A DNA stretch of 64,000 bases from an uncultured Brevundimonas sp. (GTDB taxonomy: Bacteria; Pseudomonadota; Alphaproteobacteria; Caulobacterales; Caulobacteraceae), in contig NZ_CALMFB010000077.1 of the NCBI RefSeq assembly GCF_937863155.1, positions 1-64,000 of the forward strand, in the 5' to 3' direction. Numbering within the stretch: the stretch's first letter is position 1; the number at the start of each line of letters is the position of its first letter. Position numbers and translations under genes: made by a program. Shown one piece after another: positions 7,163-18,747 of the stretch. Below the pieces are notes generated by a model. That model had not been told where the DNA came from. It ran no database searches and worked only from the letters and a program-made list of their open reading frames with translations.

Positions 7163-8136
7163 CAAGCCTCCGTCCAGCCGATGCGGTTCTGGAACAGGGT
7201 TCGAAAGATGGCGGTGGACGGTAGGGGGAAGAGAAACAGCTCAACCTGTCGCCCTCCGAGACCCGCGTCGGTCAGGGCCTTGGCAATCGCCGGTCCCACC
7301 TTCGCCACAGCTTTCCGGGCCTCCACGGCGAACGCGACTTCTGGGTCAAGATCATTTGCCGCTGTCCCGATGGTCTCAAACGCCTCAAAGTCGAAGGCGA
7401 TCAAGCACGTCACGGCCTCGACCCTCGCGTTGGACGATGTTCCGTAAGGGTTCAAATATTCCAGCAGGGCCGACTTTGCGGCGTCGTCCATGCCGGTGAA
7501 GTCGATGTGACGCTTGACGAGGCTGAGCTCGTGCGACATCTGCTCGGCGTTCAGCGCGTTGCCAATCGACTCCACTGCCGAACTGATCGCTTTGCCAAGA
7601 GACTTCTGAAGTTTGGCCTCGCCAGAGAAAATCACCAGCTTGCCGGTGGGCGCATCGTACCGAACGTGAACCCCATCCGACCCATGCGCGGGGACCTGCC
7701 GGTTCGTTTTGAGCGACATCTTGGCGATGATCTGCGGTGCGCTCAGGATCCACTCTGTCATCAGATATAGCAGCAGCTCTCCGCCCTCGCCGTTTCGATT
7801 GGACAGGCGGTTGCCGCGGATGAACAGGCTGGCGGCCTCGTGGTCGAGGCGGGTCAGTTCGAGATGGTAGTCGTCATCATCGAGCGTGGCTTTCTTCGCG
7901 TATGTCTCAGCGAGCTGCTTTCTCGGCAGACAAAAACGCGCCATGTATTTCGAGATGACTTCGACCAGATCGTTGACGGTCGATTCTCGCTCCCGGAACG
8001 CCGGAAAGTGGAGCCGCAGCGTCAACTGAGAGCACGGCGTCGTAACGTCGTGTTCAACCGTCTTGATACGAACAGCTAAGGGCTGCCAGTTGCGCTGCAG
8101 ACCGGCGAGCGCCGTTTCGAGATCGTTCTGGCTCAA
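7162..8136 (-). CDS. hamA: Hachiman effector HamA (DUF1837), 324 aa
   Basis: Family features seen are GEGGELLLYLMTEWI (Glu near 120), GSDGVHVRYD (Asp154) and VIFSGEAKLQKSLGKAI (Glu173-x-Lys175). Together they form a PD-(D/E)xK-like nuclease site, as known for HamA proteins. In Hachiman, HamA is held by HamB and degrades DNA broadly when released, aborting infection. The protein is longer than classic HamA (about 250-280 aa), with an N-terminal extension. The TTG at 8136 is the best in-frame start I can see and is uncertain. It is directly upstream of, and coupled to, hamB. Confidence 0.88.
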   Translation of the reverse strand: MSQNDLETALAGLQRNWQPLAVRIKTVEHDVTTPCSQLTLRLHFPAFRERESTVNDLVEVISKYMARFCLPRKQLAETYAKKATLDDDDYHLELTRLDHEAASLFIRGNRLSNRNGEGGELLLYLMTEWILSAPQIIAKMSLKTNRQVPAHGSDGVHVRYDAPTGKLVIFSGEAKLQKSLGKAISSAVESIGNALNAEQMSHELSLVKRHIDFTGMDDAAKSALLEYLNPYGTSSNARVEAVTCLIAFDFEAFETIGTAANDLDPEVAFAVEARKAVAKVGPAIAKALTDAGLGGRQVELFLFPLPSTAIFRTLFQNRIGWTEA

Positions 8137-8579
8137 GTTTGCTCGCCACCGCCTTAGCTAGCACGCCATCGATCCGTGCCTTAACCGTCTAGAACACTGA
8201 TAGATAATCCTGCGGCAATCCACCCCTAGGTTACCGGAGCCCATGCGGCCGCAACTCGCGCGCTAGGTTCTAACAGGAATGTCGACATCCTGATCTGGCA
8301 TTGCGGGCCGCTATTGGTGCGGCTGAAGTGTCACCAGGCAGAGGTGCTTCAGCGAGGCCACTGCGGCACCGCGGCGGCTATTGGCTGCGCTTGAGCGTCT
8401 CATCTCGCCAGCTCGGCTGGTCGAGAATTTCGCCGGCTATCAGATCAACTAGATTGGCCGGCGGGGCATCAGCGCTGTGGCTGCCGACTGACGCCATAGC
8501 TCGCCATTGCAGCATCTCTTCTATCGTGGTGTGGGGAATGTCCGGTTTCTGGAGACCAGCGATAGTCCGCTCTTGGCGC
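8137..8579. other. Intergenic stretch between hamA and dnaE2
   Basis: This 443-bp gap lies upstream of hamA and downstream of dnaE2 and should contain the hamA promoter. A minus-strand frame (8378-8647) overlapping the dnaE2 end encodes TIEEMLQWRAMASVGSH and DLIAGEILDQPSWRDETL, which looks more protein-like than chance. It has no clear start or ribosome-binding site and could be a gene remnant. The rest shows no recognisable feature. Confidence 0.35.
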
Positions 8580-11917
<3,338 letters not shown>

Positions 11918-11921
<4 letters not shown>

Positions 11922-13456
11922 GCGAACAGGCCATGGACATACCAGCGCGGGGCCGGCTCATCCCCGAAATGGCCGGCACGAAACAGCCAGAACCGCCGAC
12001 CCGTCTCGTCCTCCACCCGGTAATAGTCGCGCACTCGCCCCCCGCCGCGCCGCCACCATTCGCCCTCGATCCGCTCGGGCCCCTCGGCCAGTTCGACCCG
12101 ATGCGTCACCCGCCGCCATTTGAACCGGGCCGGCGGGCCGTCGGGGACGGGCGAAACCACCTCCACCGGCTGCGGCGGATCGAACAGATGCAGCGGCCGC
12201 AGCGGTGGGGCGCCCAACTCGGGATCGGGCCAGCGGGCGCCGTCGTCCTTTTCCGGTCGCAAGGCTGAAACCAGGCGGCTGGCCTTTTCGGGCAGATGGG
12301 ACTCCACCGGCCTTATCCAGGTCACCGCCTCTGGCCCCAGCCGTGCGGTCAGCCGGTCGATCAGGGCGTCCAGGGCCTCGGTCCTGCGGTCGCGGTCATC
12401 GATGGCGGTCTGGACCGGGTCCAGCGGCTCCAGATCCAGCGCCTCCATCCTGAGCTGATCGATGCCGAAGCCGGGGTCCAGCGGCGTCGCCAAGGCCGCC
12501 AGCCGTTCGCGGAACAGCCGGGCGAGGCTTCCGGCGTCTCGGACCGGTCTGGCGACACCCACGCCGATGCGGCGCGACAGCCCATCGACCCGAAAGACCG
12601 TCAGCCTGAACCCTCTCGCGCCCGACCGCCGCGCCTCCAGCGCGCGCTCCGTCTCGGCCAGCAGATCGACGATGACGGTTTCCAGCGGCTCGGTGGTGAT
12701 CAGCGGCTCCATCAGCACGCGGTCGGCGACCACCGGCGCGGGCGGCCGAACCGGCGTGATCCGCGCATCCTCCAGCCCCAGGATGCGGTCCAGGCGCGAG
12801 GAGAAATCCGCCCCAAAGCGCGCGGCCAGGGCGGCGCGGGGCCGGTCATCGACATCGCCCACCGTCTTCAATCCTGCACGTCGCAGGGCCTGTGTCTCAG
12901 CACTAGCCAGCTCAAAGGCGGCCACCGGCAGGCGGCGGACGGCGGCGCGATCCTCACCCTCGGGCGTGACCCCGCCACCACCAAAACGGGCCAAGGCGTG
13001 CGCGGTCTGGGGTGTGCGGGCCAAGGCGATGCGAGACTGAAGCCCCAACCGGCGGGCCAGAGCAGCGGCGGTTCTCGCCAGTCTCTCCTCGCCGCCAAAC
13101 AGATGGGCGCAGCCGGTCACGTCCAGCACCAGCCCATGCGGCGCGTCCAGGGCCGCCATTGGGCTGAAGCGGCTGAAGGCTTCAAGCGCACGGTCAAGCA
13201 AGGCCGCATCGCCCGCCCCATCGTGCGGCCAGGCGTTGAGTTGCGGAACCTGCGCCCGCGCATCCGCAAGGGCCATGCCGGTAGTCAACCCAAACGCCAG
13301 GGCCTCACTATCGACGGCGACCAGACGCAGGGCGTTCGCCGCCTTGTCGACCAAGGCGAACGGACCCTCAGGCCGCGCGGACGCCAGCCGCTCGACGGGC
13401 AGAAACGGAAACCAGACGGCCAGATGCCTCCGGTTCGACGAACGACCGGGTTTCAC
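11918..13456 (-). CDS. imuB: ImuB, inactive Y-family polymerase homologue, 512 aa
   Basis: It starts RRHLAVWFPFLPVERLASAR, the ImuB form of the Y-family N-terminus, and keeps GLVLDVTGCAHLFGGEE. The acidic residue of motif I in active Y-family polymerases is missing, as is usual for ImuB. Fingers, thumb and little-finger regions follow (RPPAPVVADRVLMEPL and onwards). A clamp-binding-like PLHLFDPPQP is present near residue 420. ImuB bridges the sliding clamp, ImuA and DnaE2. The only usable start, a GTG at 13456, overlaps imuA by 89 bp; this long overlap should be checked. The end overlaps dnaE2 by 4 bp. Confidence 0.92.
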
Positions 13457-14126
13457 GATCCCACTCCATGATCCACTCGCCCGTCGCCAGCCCCGCCCGG
13501 CTGCGCAACAGGCTCACCTTGAAAGCGGGCCGACCCGGCGCCCGCGCCTCTAACGCCCGTGACGGCGCCGCCTTTACTGACCACCGTGTCTCTGCCGCGC
13601 TGGGTTGAGGCTGGGCTCCAGCCCGGACAAGTATGGCCGTAGCCTTACCCTGCGCGGCCGCAAGAGCGAGCCGCCGACTGGCGGTTAGGGTAAAAGCCTT
13701 GGCCTCGCCCCACCCGGTCATCAATACCAGCCCCGCAGCCCCGCTGCGCAGAGCGTCTTCACCTGCCGACAACAGAGCGACAGCGTGGGGCGCCCGAACC
13801 AGTATTATGCCCCTGGTCTCCCCCCACTCCTGCAGACCGCCGCCATACAGGGCGCCGGTCTCAGAGCGACCCCGGTCTTCGTAGATCCAGACCACCGGAG
13901 ACCGACCGGTCTCAAGGGCCAAGCCCAGGCCGAAGCCATCTGCGACAGAGGCATACCGGTCCGGGGCATAGACCTCATGTAGTCCCCCGGCCAACAAGGC
14001 AGTCGGTTCCTCCCGGTCAATCGGCGACGACCCGACCATGATTGGCCACGGGCGCTTACCGCCCTGCGCCGCCGCCAGGGCTGGAAGGCTATGCCGAAGA
14101 TTCGATATGGAAGCGGACCGCGCCAT
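13368..14126 (-). CDS. imuA: ImuA, RecA-like SOS mutasome protein, 252 aa
   Basis: Start ATG at 14126 (MARSASISNLRHSLPAL), because the SOS box and a GGGGAA ribosome-binding site lie directly upstream; a longer frame would run through the box. The recognisable core is ALLAGGLHEVYAPDRYAS, then VVWIYEDRGRSETGALYGGG and GIILVRAPHAVALL, a RecA/SulA-like fold without an obvious intact Walker A. ImuA acts with ImuB and DnaE2 in damage-induced mutagenesis. It is the first gene of the operon. GC content is lower than that of dnaE2 or imuB in the first half. Confidence 0.9.
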   Translation of the reverse strand: MARSASISNLRHSLPALAAAQGGKRPWPIMVGSSPIDREEPTALLAGGLHEVYAPDRYASVADGFGLGLALETGRSPVVWIYEDRGRSETGALYGGGLQEWGETRGIILVRAPHAVALLSAGEDALRSGAAGLVLMTGWGEAKAFTLTASRRLALAAAQGKATAILVRAGAQPQPSAAETRWSVKAAPSRALEARAPGRPAFKVSLLRSRAGLATGEWIMEWDRETRSFVEPEASGRLVSVSARRAAGVRAA

Positions 14127-14128
14127 TT

Positions 14129-14143
14129 GTTCCCCAAATGTTC
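14129..14143 (-). promoter_or_regulatory. LexA (SOS) box of the imuA-imuB-dnaE2 operon
   Basis: The plus strand reads GTTC-cccaaat-GTTC, a perfect match to the alphaproteobacterial LexA box GTTC-N7-GTTC. It ends 2 bp before the imuA ATG and overlaps the ribosome-binding site. A possible promoter reading the same way has TTGACT (14172-14177) and CATATG (14147-14152) with a 19-bp spacer, so LexA would sit over the start of transcription. Confidence 0.88.
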
Positions 14144-14620
14144 TCTCATATGCCGCGCACCTGGTCCTAAGAGTCAAGCCTTGATGGCGACTCGCCTCGT
14201 CGGTCTGGAAGGCAGTGACCGAAGCCCCGACAGGCCCATTTTGGCCGGTCGAGGGTAATTTAGACTCTAAATCCAGGACTGAAACCGTAGCTAAGAGTCA
14301 ATCTAATGCTTGATGGTGAGACGTTGTGTTTTGGGCAGGACGAACTCCCGCACCACCCCAAAAATCGACCCGGCCGAAGGCGGGGATTTCGAGGTGATGA
14401 CGGAGTCCGTTCCCCAAATGCTATGCTCGACGGAGCCGACGCAGCGAATGGGCATTCGTCACCGAACAGAGCGACGAACTGGGAGCTACTTACGACGCCT
14501 GTTCGCGTCGCCGACCGCCCTCCTCCCCAGGACCGGGCTCTCCGTGATTTGGTCGATACCCACGGTTCACGAATTAGCTCTACGTCGCCCCGCCGTTAAC
14601 CGACGACGACATAGCGGGCC
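14144..14620. other. Intergenic region between imuA and the excisionase gene
   Basis: About 480 bp without a convincing gene; the open frames here are Arg/Pro-rich and unlike proteins. It holds the imuA promoter region, two copies of ctaagagtcaa (14167-14177 and 14291-14301, the latter reading TTGACTCTTAG on the minus strand) and a perfect palindrome ATTTAGA-c-TCTAAAT (14258-14272). A second copy of gttccccaaatg is at 14409-14420, lacking the second GTTC of a full SOS box. Confidence 0.5.
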
Positions 14621-14818
14621 TCAGCCGGCCGCCGCCTCATAGATGAACCGGTCGATCTCGGTGGTCAGAAACATCGTCCGACCACTGATTTTGAAGGCGG
14701 CGATCTTTTTCGCCTTCACCAGTTCGTAGAGGCGACTCCGGCTAAGCCCCGAATAGGCGGTTGCCCGGTTTACCGTGAGCGCGACGGGTTTCAGAGATTG
14801 GTCTGACACGGGCCACAT
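14621..14818 (-). CDS. Excisionase-like MerR/AlpA-type HTH protein, 65 aa
   Basis: The small protein has an HTH_17-type fold: ALTVNRATAYSGLSRSRLYE, then LVKAKKIAAFKISGRTMFLT and a terminal EIDRFIYEA helix. This is the layout of AlpA or excisionase proteins that control directionality or integrase expression. It lies downstream of int on the same strand, behind a near-consensus promoter. The start ATG has only a weak ribosome-binding site; a GTG four codons in is an alternative. Confidence 0.78.
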   Translation of the reverse strand: MWPVSDQSLKPVALTVNRATAYSGLSRSRLYELVKAKKIAAFKISGRTMFLTTEIDRFIYEAAAG

Positions 14819-14896
14819 CCAAAGGCATCCCAGAGCATCCGCCCTAGCCTGTCGACCGATTTGGCGCCGAATTACTACAATGTCAAACTTATCGTC

Positions 14897-14925
14897 GTAT
14901 TATTCTGAAAGTATCACACTGTCAA
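14897..14925 (-). promoter_or_regulatory. Near-consensus sigma-70 promoter upstream of the excisionase-like gene
   Basis: On the minus strand TTGACA (14925-14920) is followed by a 17-bp spacer and TAATAC (14902-14897). Transcription would start near 14890 and run into the excisionase-like gene whose ATG is at 14818. The whole int-xis gap (14819-14964) is unusually AT-rich for this genome and also carries gtcaata/tattgac as an inverted repeat (14921-14927, 14947-14953). Confidence 0.75.
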
Positions 14926-14964
14926 TACATAGCTTGGCCTTAGATTTATTGACGTGGTGATAAT

Positions 14965-16179
14965 TCATGCGGCCATCTTCTCGACCGTTTCGCCCAAAGC
15001 GAACGCGGCCCAACGGTCCATAACCTCCCGACGCCGTTCCAGGGCGTCACCCCTACGGTAAGCACGCTCAACCTCACTTCCGACGAGGTGGGCGAGCGAC
15101 ATCTCGACGATTTCGCGCGGGAAGTTGGTCTGCTCGCCGGCCCAGTCACGGAACGTCGAGCGGAAACCGTGAACGCAGACGTCAGTGACGCTCATCCGAC
15201 GCAGCAGCATCTCCATCGCCATACCTGACAGGCGTTCATGGGTCGGGCGTCGCAGAAACACAAAGTCTGCGGCTGCGGGCGCGGTCGCCATGACAGACTC
15301 GGTTTGAGTCCTGACTTCCTCAAGCAGCGCGATTGCCGCGACAGACAGCGGCACCCTGTGATCGCGCTTACCCTTCATGCGCTCAGCCGGAACGGTCCAG
15401 ATGCGCTTGGCGAAGTCGAATTCACACCAGCGTGCGCCAAGCGCCTCGTTGCTCCTGACCGCTGTCAGGATTGTGAATTCCAAGGCCCGAGCCGAAGAAG
15501 CGGGTCGATGGCGTAGCTTGCTCATAAACGAGGCCAGATCTTCCGCAGACATTGCGGGCAGATGTCCCCGCGTCAGCTTCGGGGGCGTGGGCAGCATCAG
15601 AGCCAGATGCCCTTTCCAAGCAGCCGGATTCTCTCCTGTCCGAAATCCTCGTGCCTTCGCAGCGTCTAAGATTTTTTCGATGCGGCCCCGGCAGCGTTTC
15701 GCCGTTTCAGGCTTCACCGCCCAGATCGGCTTCAGGACCGCCAGCACGTCGTCGGTGGTGATCTTATCCACTGGGAGCCGGCGCAACTTCTCGGCGTCTA
15801 TCTCGACGCTGTAGCGCCACTGACTGATGTGCTTCGCGCTTCTCCATCCCGCCTCCTGATCGTCGATGTAGCGATCAGCGAATTCTCCGAAGAGCGGCGC
15901 CGAACGTCTCGCTTTTGCACGCTCTTCAACGGGGTTCAGGCCCCCGGCAACGGTTTCTCTTGCCGATGCTGCAGCTTGGCGGGCAGAAGCCAACGGCACG
16001 CTACGGAGCGGGCCCAGACCCATCTCCTTGGGGCGGCCGTGCCACTGGAACTTAAACACCCACCGCTTCGCGCCACTCGGATCGACATGGAGGTAGAGGT
16101 TGCCTCCGTCAGCATACCGACCGGGGTCGGTCACTGTCGTCACAAAGCGGGGAGAGAGCCGATTGATCAGCTTAGGCAT
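14965..16179 (-). CDS. int: P4-type tyrosine integrase, 404 aa
   Basis: The start is ATG at 16179 (MPKLINRLSPRFV), preceded by AAGGAGGA with 5-nt spacing; the longer frame lacks this. An N-terminal arm-binding DUF4102 domain (GRYADGGNLYLHVDPSGAKR) and a SAM-like core-binding domain precede the catalytic domain. Catalytic residues seen are Arg in TAVRSNEALG, Lys in RMKGKRDHRVPL, His-x-x-Arg in HGFRSTFRDWA, His in LAHLVG and the nucleophile Tyr in ERAYRRGD. It lies about 175 bp from the right attachment repeat and reads into the element. It most likely integrates this island. Confidence 0.95.
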   Translation of the reverse strand: MPKLINRLSPRFVTTVTDPGRYADGGNLYLHVDPSGAKRWVFKFQWHGRPKEMGLGPLRSVPLASARQAAASARETVAGGLNPVEERAKARRSAPLFGEFADRYIDDQEAGWRSAKHISQWRYSVEIDAEKLRRLPVDKITTDDVLAVLKPIWAVKPETAKRCRGRIEKILDAAKARGFRTGENPAAWKGHLALMLPTPPKLTRGHLPAMSAEDLASFMSKLRHRPASSARALEFTILTAVRSNEALGARWCEFDFAKRIWTVPAERMKGKRDHRVPLSVAAIALLEEVRTQTESVMATAPAAADFVFLRRPTHERLSGMAMEMLLRRMSVTDVCVHGFRSTFRDWAGEQTNFPREIVEMSLAHLVGSEVERAYRRGDALERRREVMDRWAAFALGETVEKMAA

Positions 16180-16212
16180 ACAGTCCTCCTTGGGAGGCGG
16201 CCTGCACGGCGC

Positions 16213-16232
16213 CATCCTAAAATCCGTCCTAG
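16213..16232 (+). repeat. Candidate integrase arm sites, right end
   Basis: catcctaa (16213-16220) and cgtcctag (16225-16232) are 12 bp apart in the same orientation. They match the spacing and nearly the sequence of the pair at 111-130. They lie between the integrase start and the right attachment repeat, where arm-type sites and integrase autoregulation would be expected. Confidence 0.45.
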
Positions 16233-16354
16233 AAGCGCACCGCGACAATCACGGTTTGTTCTGGATGGTTTGGGATAGCGAGACAGAAATTTAGGTCAAG
16301 TATCAGAGAGTTAGAAAACGCCTTGGGACATTATGGGATGGAGGGTTTAGCGGA

Positions 16355-16372
16355 CCTCGGCTCCACCAGGCG
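16355..16372 (+). repeat. Right attachment-site repeat (attR)
   Basis: An identical 18-bp copy of cctcggctccaccaggcg. The sequence to the left (ggagggtttagcgga) belongs to the element; the sequence to the right (tctcatcccttgg) begins the chromosomal flank. The 85 bp between the repeat and the next gene end hold no feature I can name. Confidence 0.75.
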
Positions 16373-16457
16373 TCTCATCCCTTGGATTTGATCTGGCCCT
16401 CGATTTGATCCGGCTCGCCTGAGGGGCGGGCCGCCGATCATCCCGCCGTCCCTGCGC

Positions 16458-16775
16458 TCAGAACGGGTCGATGCGTTGTCCGGCGGTCGGGTTGTGCAGG
16501 TAGATCAGCCTGCCCGAGGCGTCGAAATTGGCGCTCAGGACATGTTCGTCCACCGACACCCCGCGCAGGCGACGATAGCTCCAGCGCAGGATGCGGACGT
16601 TGTCGGCCGGGCGCACCGTGTCCATGTCGGGCGGGCCAAGCGCGGAAATGGCGTCTTCGGCGGTCGTGACGCCTATGCGGAACGCCTCGCTGGCGTCGCG
16701 GTCATAGACGCGGCCCTGGGTGGCGCACGCGGTCAGCAGCAGAGCCACGGACAAGGTCGCCAGCGCACCACGCAT
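16458..16775 (-). CDS. BamE/SmpA-like lipoprotein, 105 aa
   Basis: Start ATG at 16775 gives MRGALATLSVALLLTAC, a lipoprotein signal with lipobox LTAC; a GTG 12 codons earlier would bury it. The mature part carries FRIGVTTAEDAISALGPPDM and ILRWSYRRLRGVSVDEHVLS, matching the SmpA/OmlA (BamE) fold of outer-membrane assembly and related lipoproteins. It may be BamE itself or a paralogue. It is the first chromosomal gene beyond the right attachment repeat. Confidence 0.75.
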   Translation of the reverse strand: MRGALATLSVALLLTACATQGRVYDRDASEAFRIGVTTAEDAISALGPPDMDTVRPADNVRILRWSYRRLRGVSVDEHVLSANFDASGRLIYLHNPTAGQRIDPF

Positions 16776-16954
16776 GTCCTTACGCCTCCGATCCGGGTCG
16801 AGCGTCGCCACCGTCGCTGGAGGGGCGTCCGCTGTCTATCCCGTGCAAAGGCGGATGGCCGCATGGCGGAATGAAGGCGGGATGATGGACAACCGGGCGC
16901 TTTCCTCGGACAGCTAAGACCTCGCACGCGGCGTGGCGATTCGAGGCGGACGGA

Positions 16955-17578
16955 ATGAGACGGCTGGCGATTGTGGGGGCCGGAGGGCATGGGCGGGTCG
17001 TCGCCGACGCGGCGGAGGCCGCCGGCTGGACCGTGCCCGGCCTGTTCGACGATCAAGCGCCGACCGACAGCCCCTGGCCGATCCTGGGCGACATCGCCGC
17101 CGCCGTTGATCAGGCGGCCGGTTTCGACGGCGTCGTCGTGGCCCTGGGCGACAATGGGCGGCGGCTGGAGCTGACCCGGCGGCTGGCGGCGCAGGGGGCG
17201 CCCCTGGCCCTTGTCGTGCATCCGACCGCCTGGATCAGCCCGCGCGCCACGGTCGGCGCCGGATCGGTCATCCTGGCCGGGGCCCTGGTGGGGACCGGCG
17301 CCCGGCTGGGCCGGGGCGTCATCGTCAACACCGGCGCCAGCGTCGATCATGATTGCCGGCTGGAAGACGGGGTGCATGTGTCGCCCGGCGCGCGGCTGGC
17401 CGGCGGGGTGACGGCGGGCGAAGGCGTCTGGATCGGCATCGGCGCCGTGGTGCGCGAAGGCCTCACCCTCGGCGCGGGCGCGCGGGTCGGCGCCGGGGCC
17501 GCCGTGGCCGCCCCGGTGGCGGCGGGGGTCACCGTGGTCGGGGTTCCGGCCCGGCCGATGGAGGACCGGGCATGCTGA
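16955..17578 (+). CDS. NeuD/PglD-type sugar O- or N-acyltransferase, 207 aa
   Basis: An N-terminal nucleotide-sugar binding motif (LAIVGAGGHGRVVADAAEAAG) is followed by left-handed beta-helix hexapeptide repeats from about residue 85 (HPTAWISPRATVGAGSVILA), with the catalytic His in NTGASVDHDC. The end VVGVPARPM is typical. PglD acetylates UDP-4-amino sugars; NeuD-like enzymes modify sialic acid. It overlaps by 7 bp the aminotransferase that would make the 4-amino sugar substrate, supporting a PglD-like role in surface polysaccharide synthesis. Confidence 0.82.
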   Translation: MRRLAIVGAGGHGRVVADAAEAAGWTVPGLFDDQAPTDSPWPILGDIAAAVDQAAGFDGVVVALGDNGRRLELTRRLAAQGAPLALVVHPTAWISPRATVGAGSVILAGALVGTGARLGRGVIVNTGASVDHDCRLEDGVHVSPGARLAGGVTAGEGVWIGIGAVVREGLTLGAGARVGAGAAVAAPVAAGVTVVGVPARPMEDRAC

Positions 17579-18747
17579 ACGGCCCCTTTTCGCCCTGGCC
17601 CGCCTATTCGCCCGAAGAGATCCAGGCCGTGGCCGAGGTTCTGGCCTCGAACCGGGTCAACTACTGGACCGGCGACCTGTGCCGGGATTTCGAGCGCCGC
17701 TTCGCCGGCTGGGTCGGCGTGCCCCACGCCGTGGCTCTGTCGAACGGGACCACGGCGCTGGAGGCCTGTCTGCACGCCCTGAAGATCGGGCCGGGGGACG
17801 AGGTGATCACCACGCCGCGCACCTTCGTGGCCTCGGCCTCATGCGTGGCCATGGCCGGGGCGACGCCGGTGTTCGCCGATGTGGACGCCGACACCCAAGG
17901 CCTGTCGGCCGATACGATCCGCGCCGTGACGACCCCCCGCACCCGCGCGGTGATCTGCGTCCATCTGGGCGGCGTTCCCTGCGACATGGACCCGATCCTG
18001 GCCCTGGCCGACCAGCACGGCTTCAAGGTGATCGAGGACTGCGCCCAGGCGCATGGCGCGCGCTATCGCGGGCGCAACGTGGGGTCGATCGGCCATATCG
18101 CCGCCTGGTCCTTCTGCCAGGACAAGATCATGACCACCGGCGGCGAAGGCGGCATGGTCACCACCGACGATCCGACCCTGTGGGACTCGGTCTGGTCGTG
18201 GAAGGATCACGGCAAGACCTGGGAGGCCATGTACGAACGCGACCATCCGCCCGGCCCGCGCCTGGTCCATGACCGGCTGGGGACCAACGCCCGGATGATC
18301 GAGATGCAGGCCGCCATCGGCCTGATCCAGCTGGACCGGATGGCCGACTGGACCGCGCGACGCACCGACAACGCCGGGCGCATCCTGGAGGCCTGCGCCC
18401 GCTGGCCGGCCCTGCGGGTTCCGTCAGTGGCGCCCGATGTGATCCCGGCCTGGTATCGCGCCTACGCCTTCGTCAGGCGGGATCGTCTGGCGGCCGGCTG
18501 GAGCCGCGACCGGATCGTCGACGCCATCCAGGCCAGGGGCGTGCCCTGCATGGTCGGCACGGCGCCCGAGGTCTATCTGGAACAGGCGTTCGACGCCGTG
18601 GGGCGGCCGGCCCAGCGCCTGCCGATCGCGCGACAGCTGGGCGAGACCGGCCTGTGCTTCCTGACCCACCCGACCCTGACCGATGACGAGGTCGCCCGGA
18701 CCGTCGCGGCGATCGACGCCGTCATGGCCGAGGCCTCAGATGGCTGA
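17572..18747 (+). CDS. DegT/DnrJ/EryC1 sugar aminotransferase (PglE/perosamine synthase type), 391 aa
   Basis: ATG at 17572 follows GGAGGA and overlaps the acyltransferase stop. The fold-type I PLP family is clear: ALSNGTTALEACLHALKIGP, EVITTPRTFVASASCV, then VIEDCAQAHGARY. The region AWSFCQDKIMTTGGEGGMV contains the PLP-binding Lys, and the C-terminal HPTLTDDEV is typical. The enzyme transfers an amino group to a nucleotide 4-keto-6-deoxy sugar. Caulobacteria use such sugars (N-acetylperosamine) in O-antigen. No glycosyltransferase genes are adjacent, so this is a two- or three-gene orphan cluster. Confidence 0.85.
   Translation: MLNGPFSPWPAYSPEEIQAVAEVLASNRVNYWTGDLCRDFERRFAGWVGVPHAVALSNGTTALEACLHALKIGPGDEVITTPRTFVASASCVAMAGATPVFADVDADTQGLSADTIRAVTTPRTRAVICVHLGGVPCDMDPILALADQHGFKVIEDCAQAHGARYRGRNVGSIGHIAAWSFCQDKIMTTGGEGGMVTTDDPTLWDSVWSWKDHGKTWEAMYERDHPPGPRLVHDRLGTNARMIEMQAAIGLIQLDRMADWTARRTDNAGRILEACARWPALRVPSVAPDVIPAWYRAYAFVRRDRLAAGWSRDRIVDAIQARGVPCMVGTAPEVYLEQAFDAVGRPAQRLPIARQLGETGLCFLTHPTLTDDEVARTVAAIDAVMAEASDG

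Noticed and set aside
14409-14423. Second LexA box
   Set aside because: gttccccaaatg matches the first half and spacer, but the second half reads gcta instead of gttc.
14306-14642. Small plus-strand frames between imuA and the excisionase gene
   Set aside because: No ribosome-binding sites, Arg/Pro/Ser-rich products, and mutually overlapping frames.
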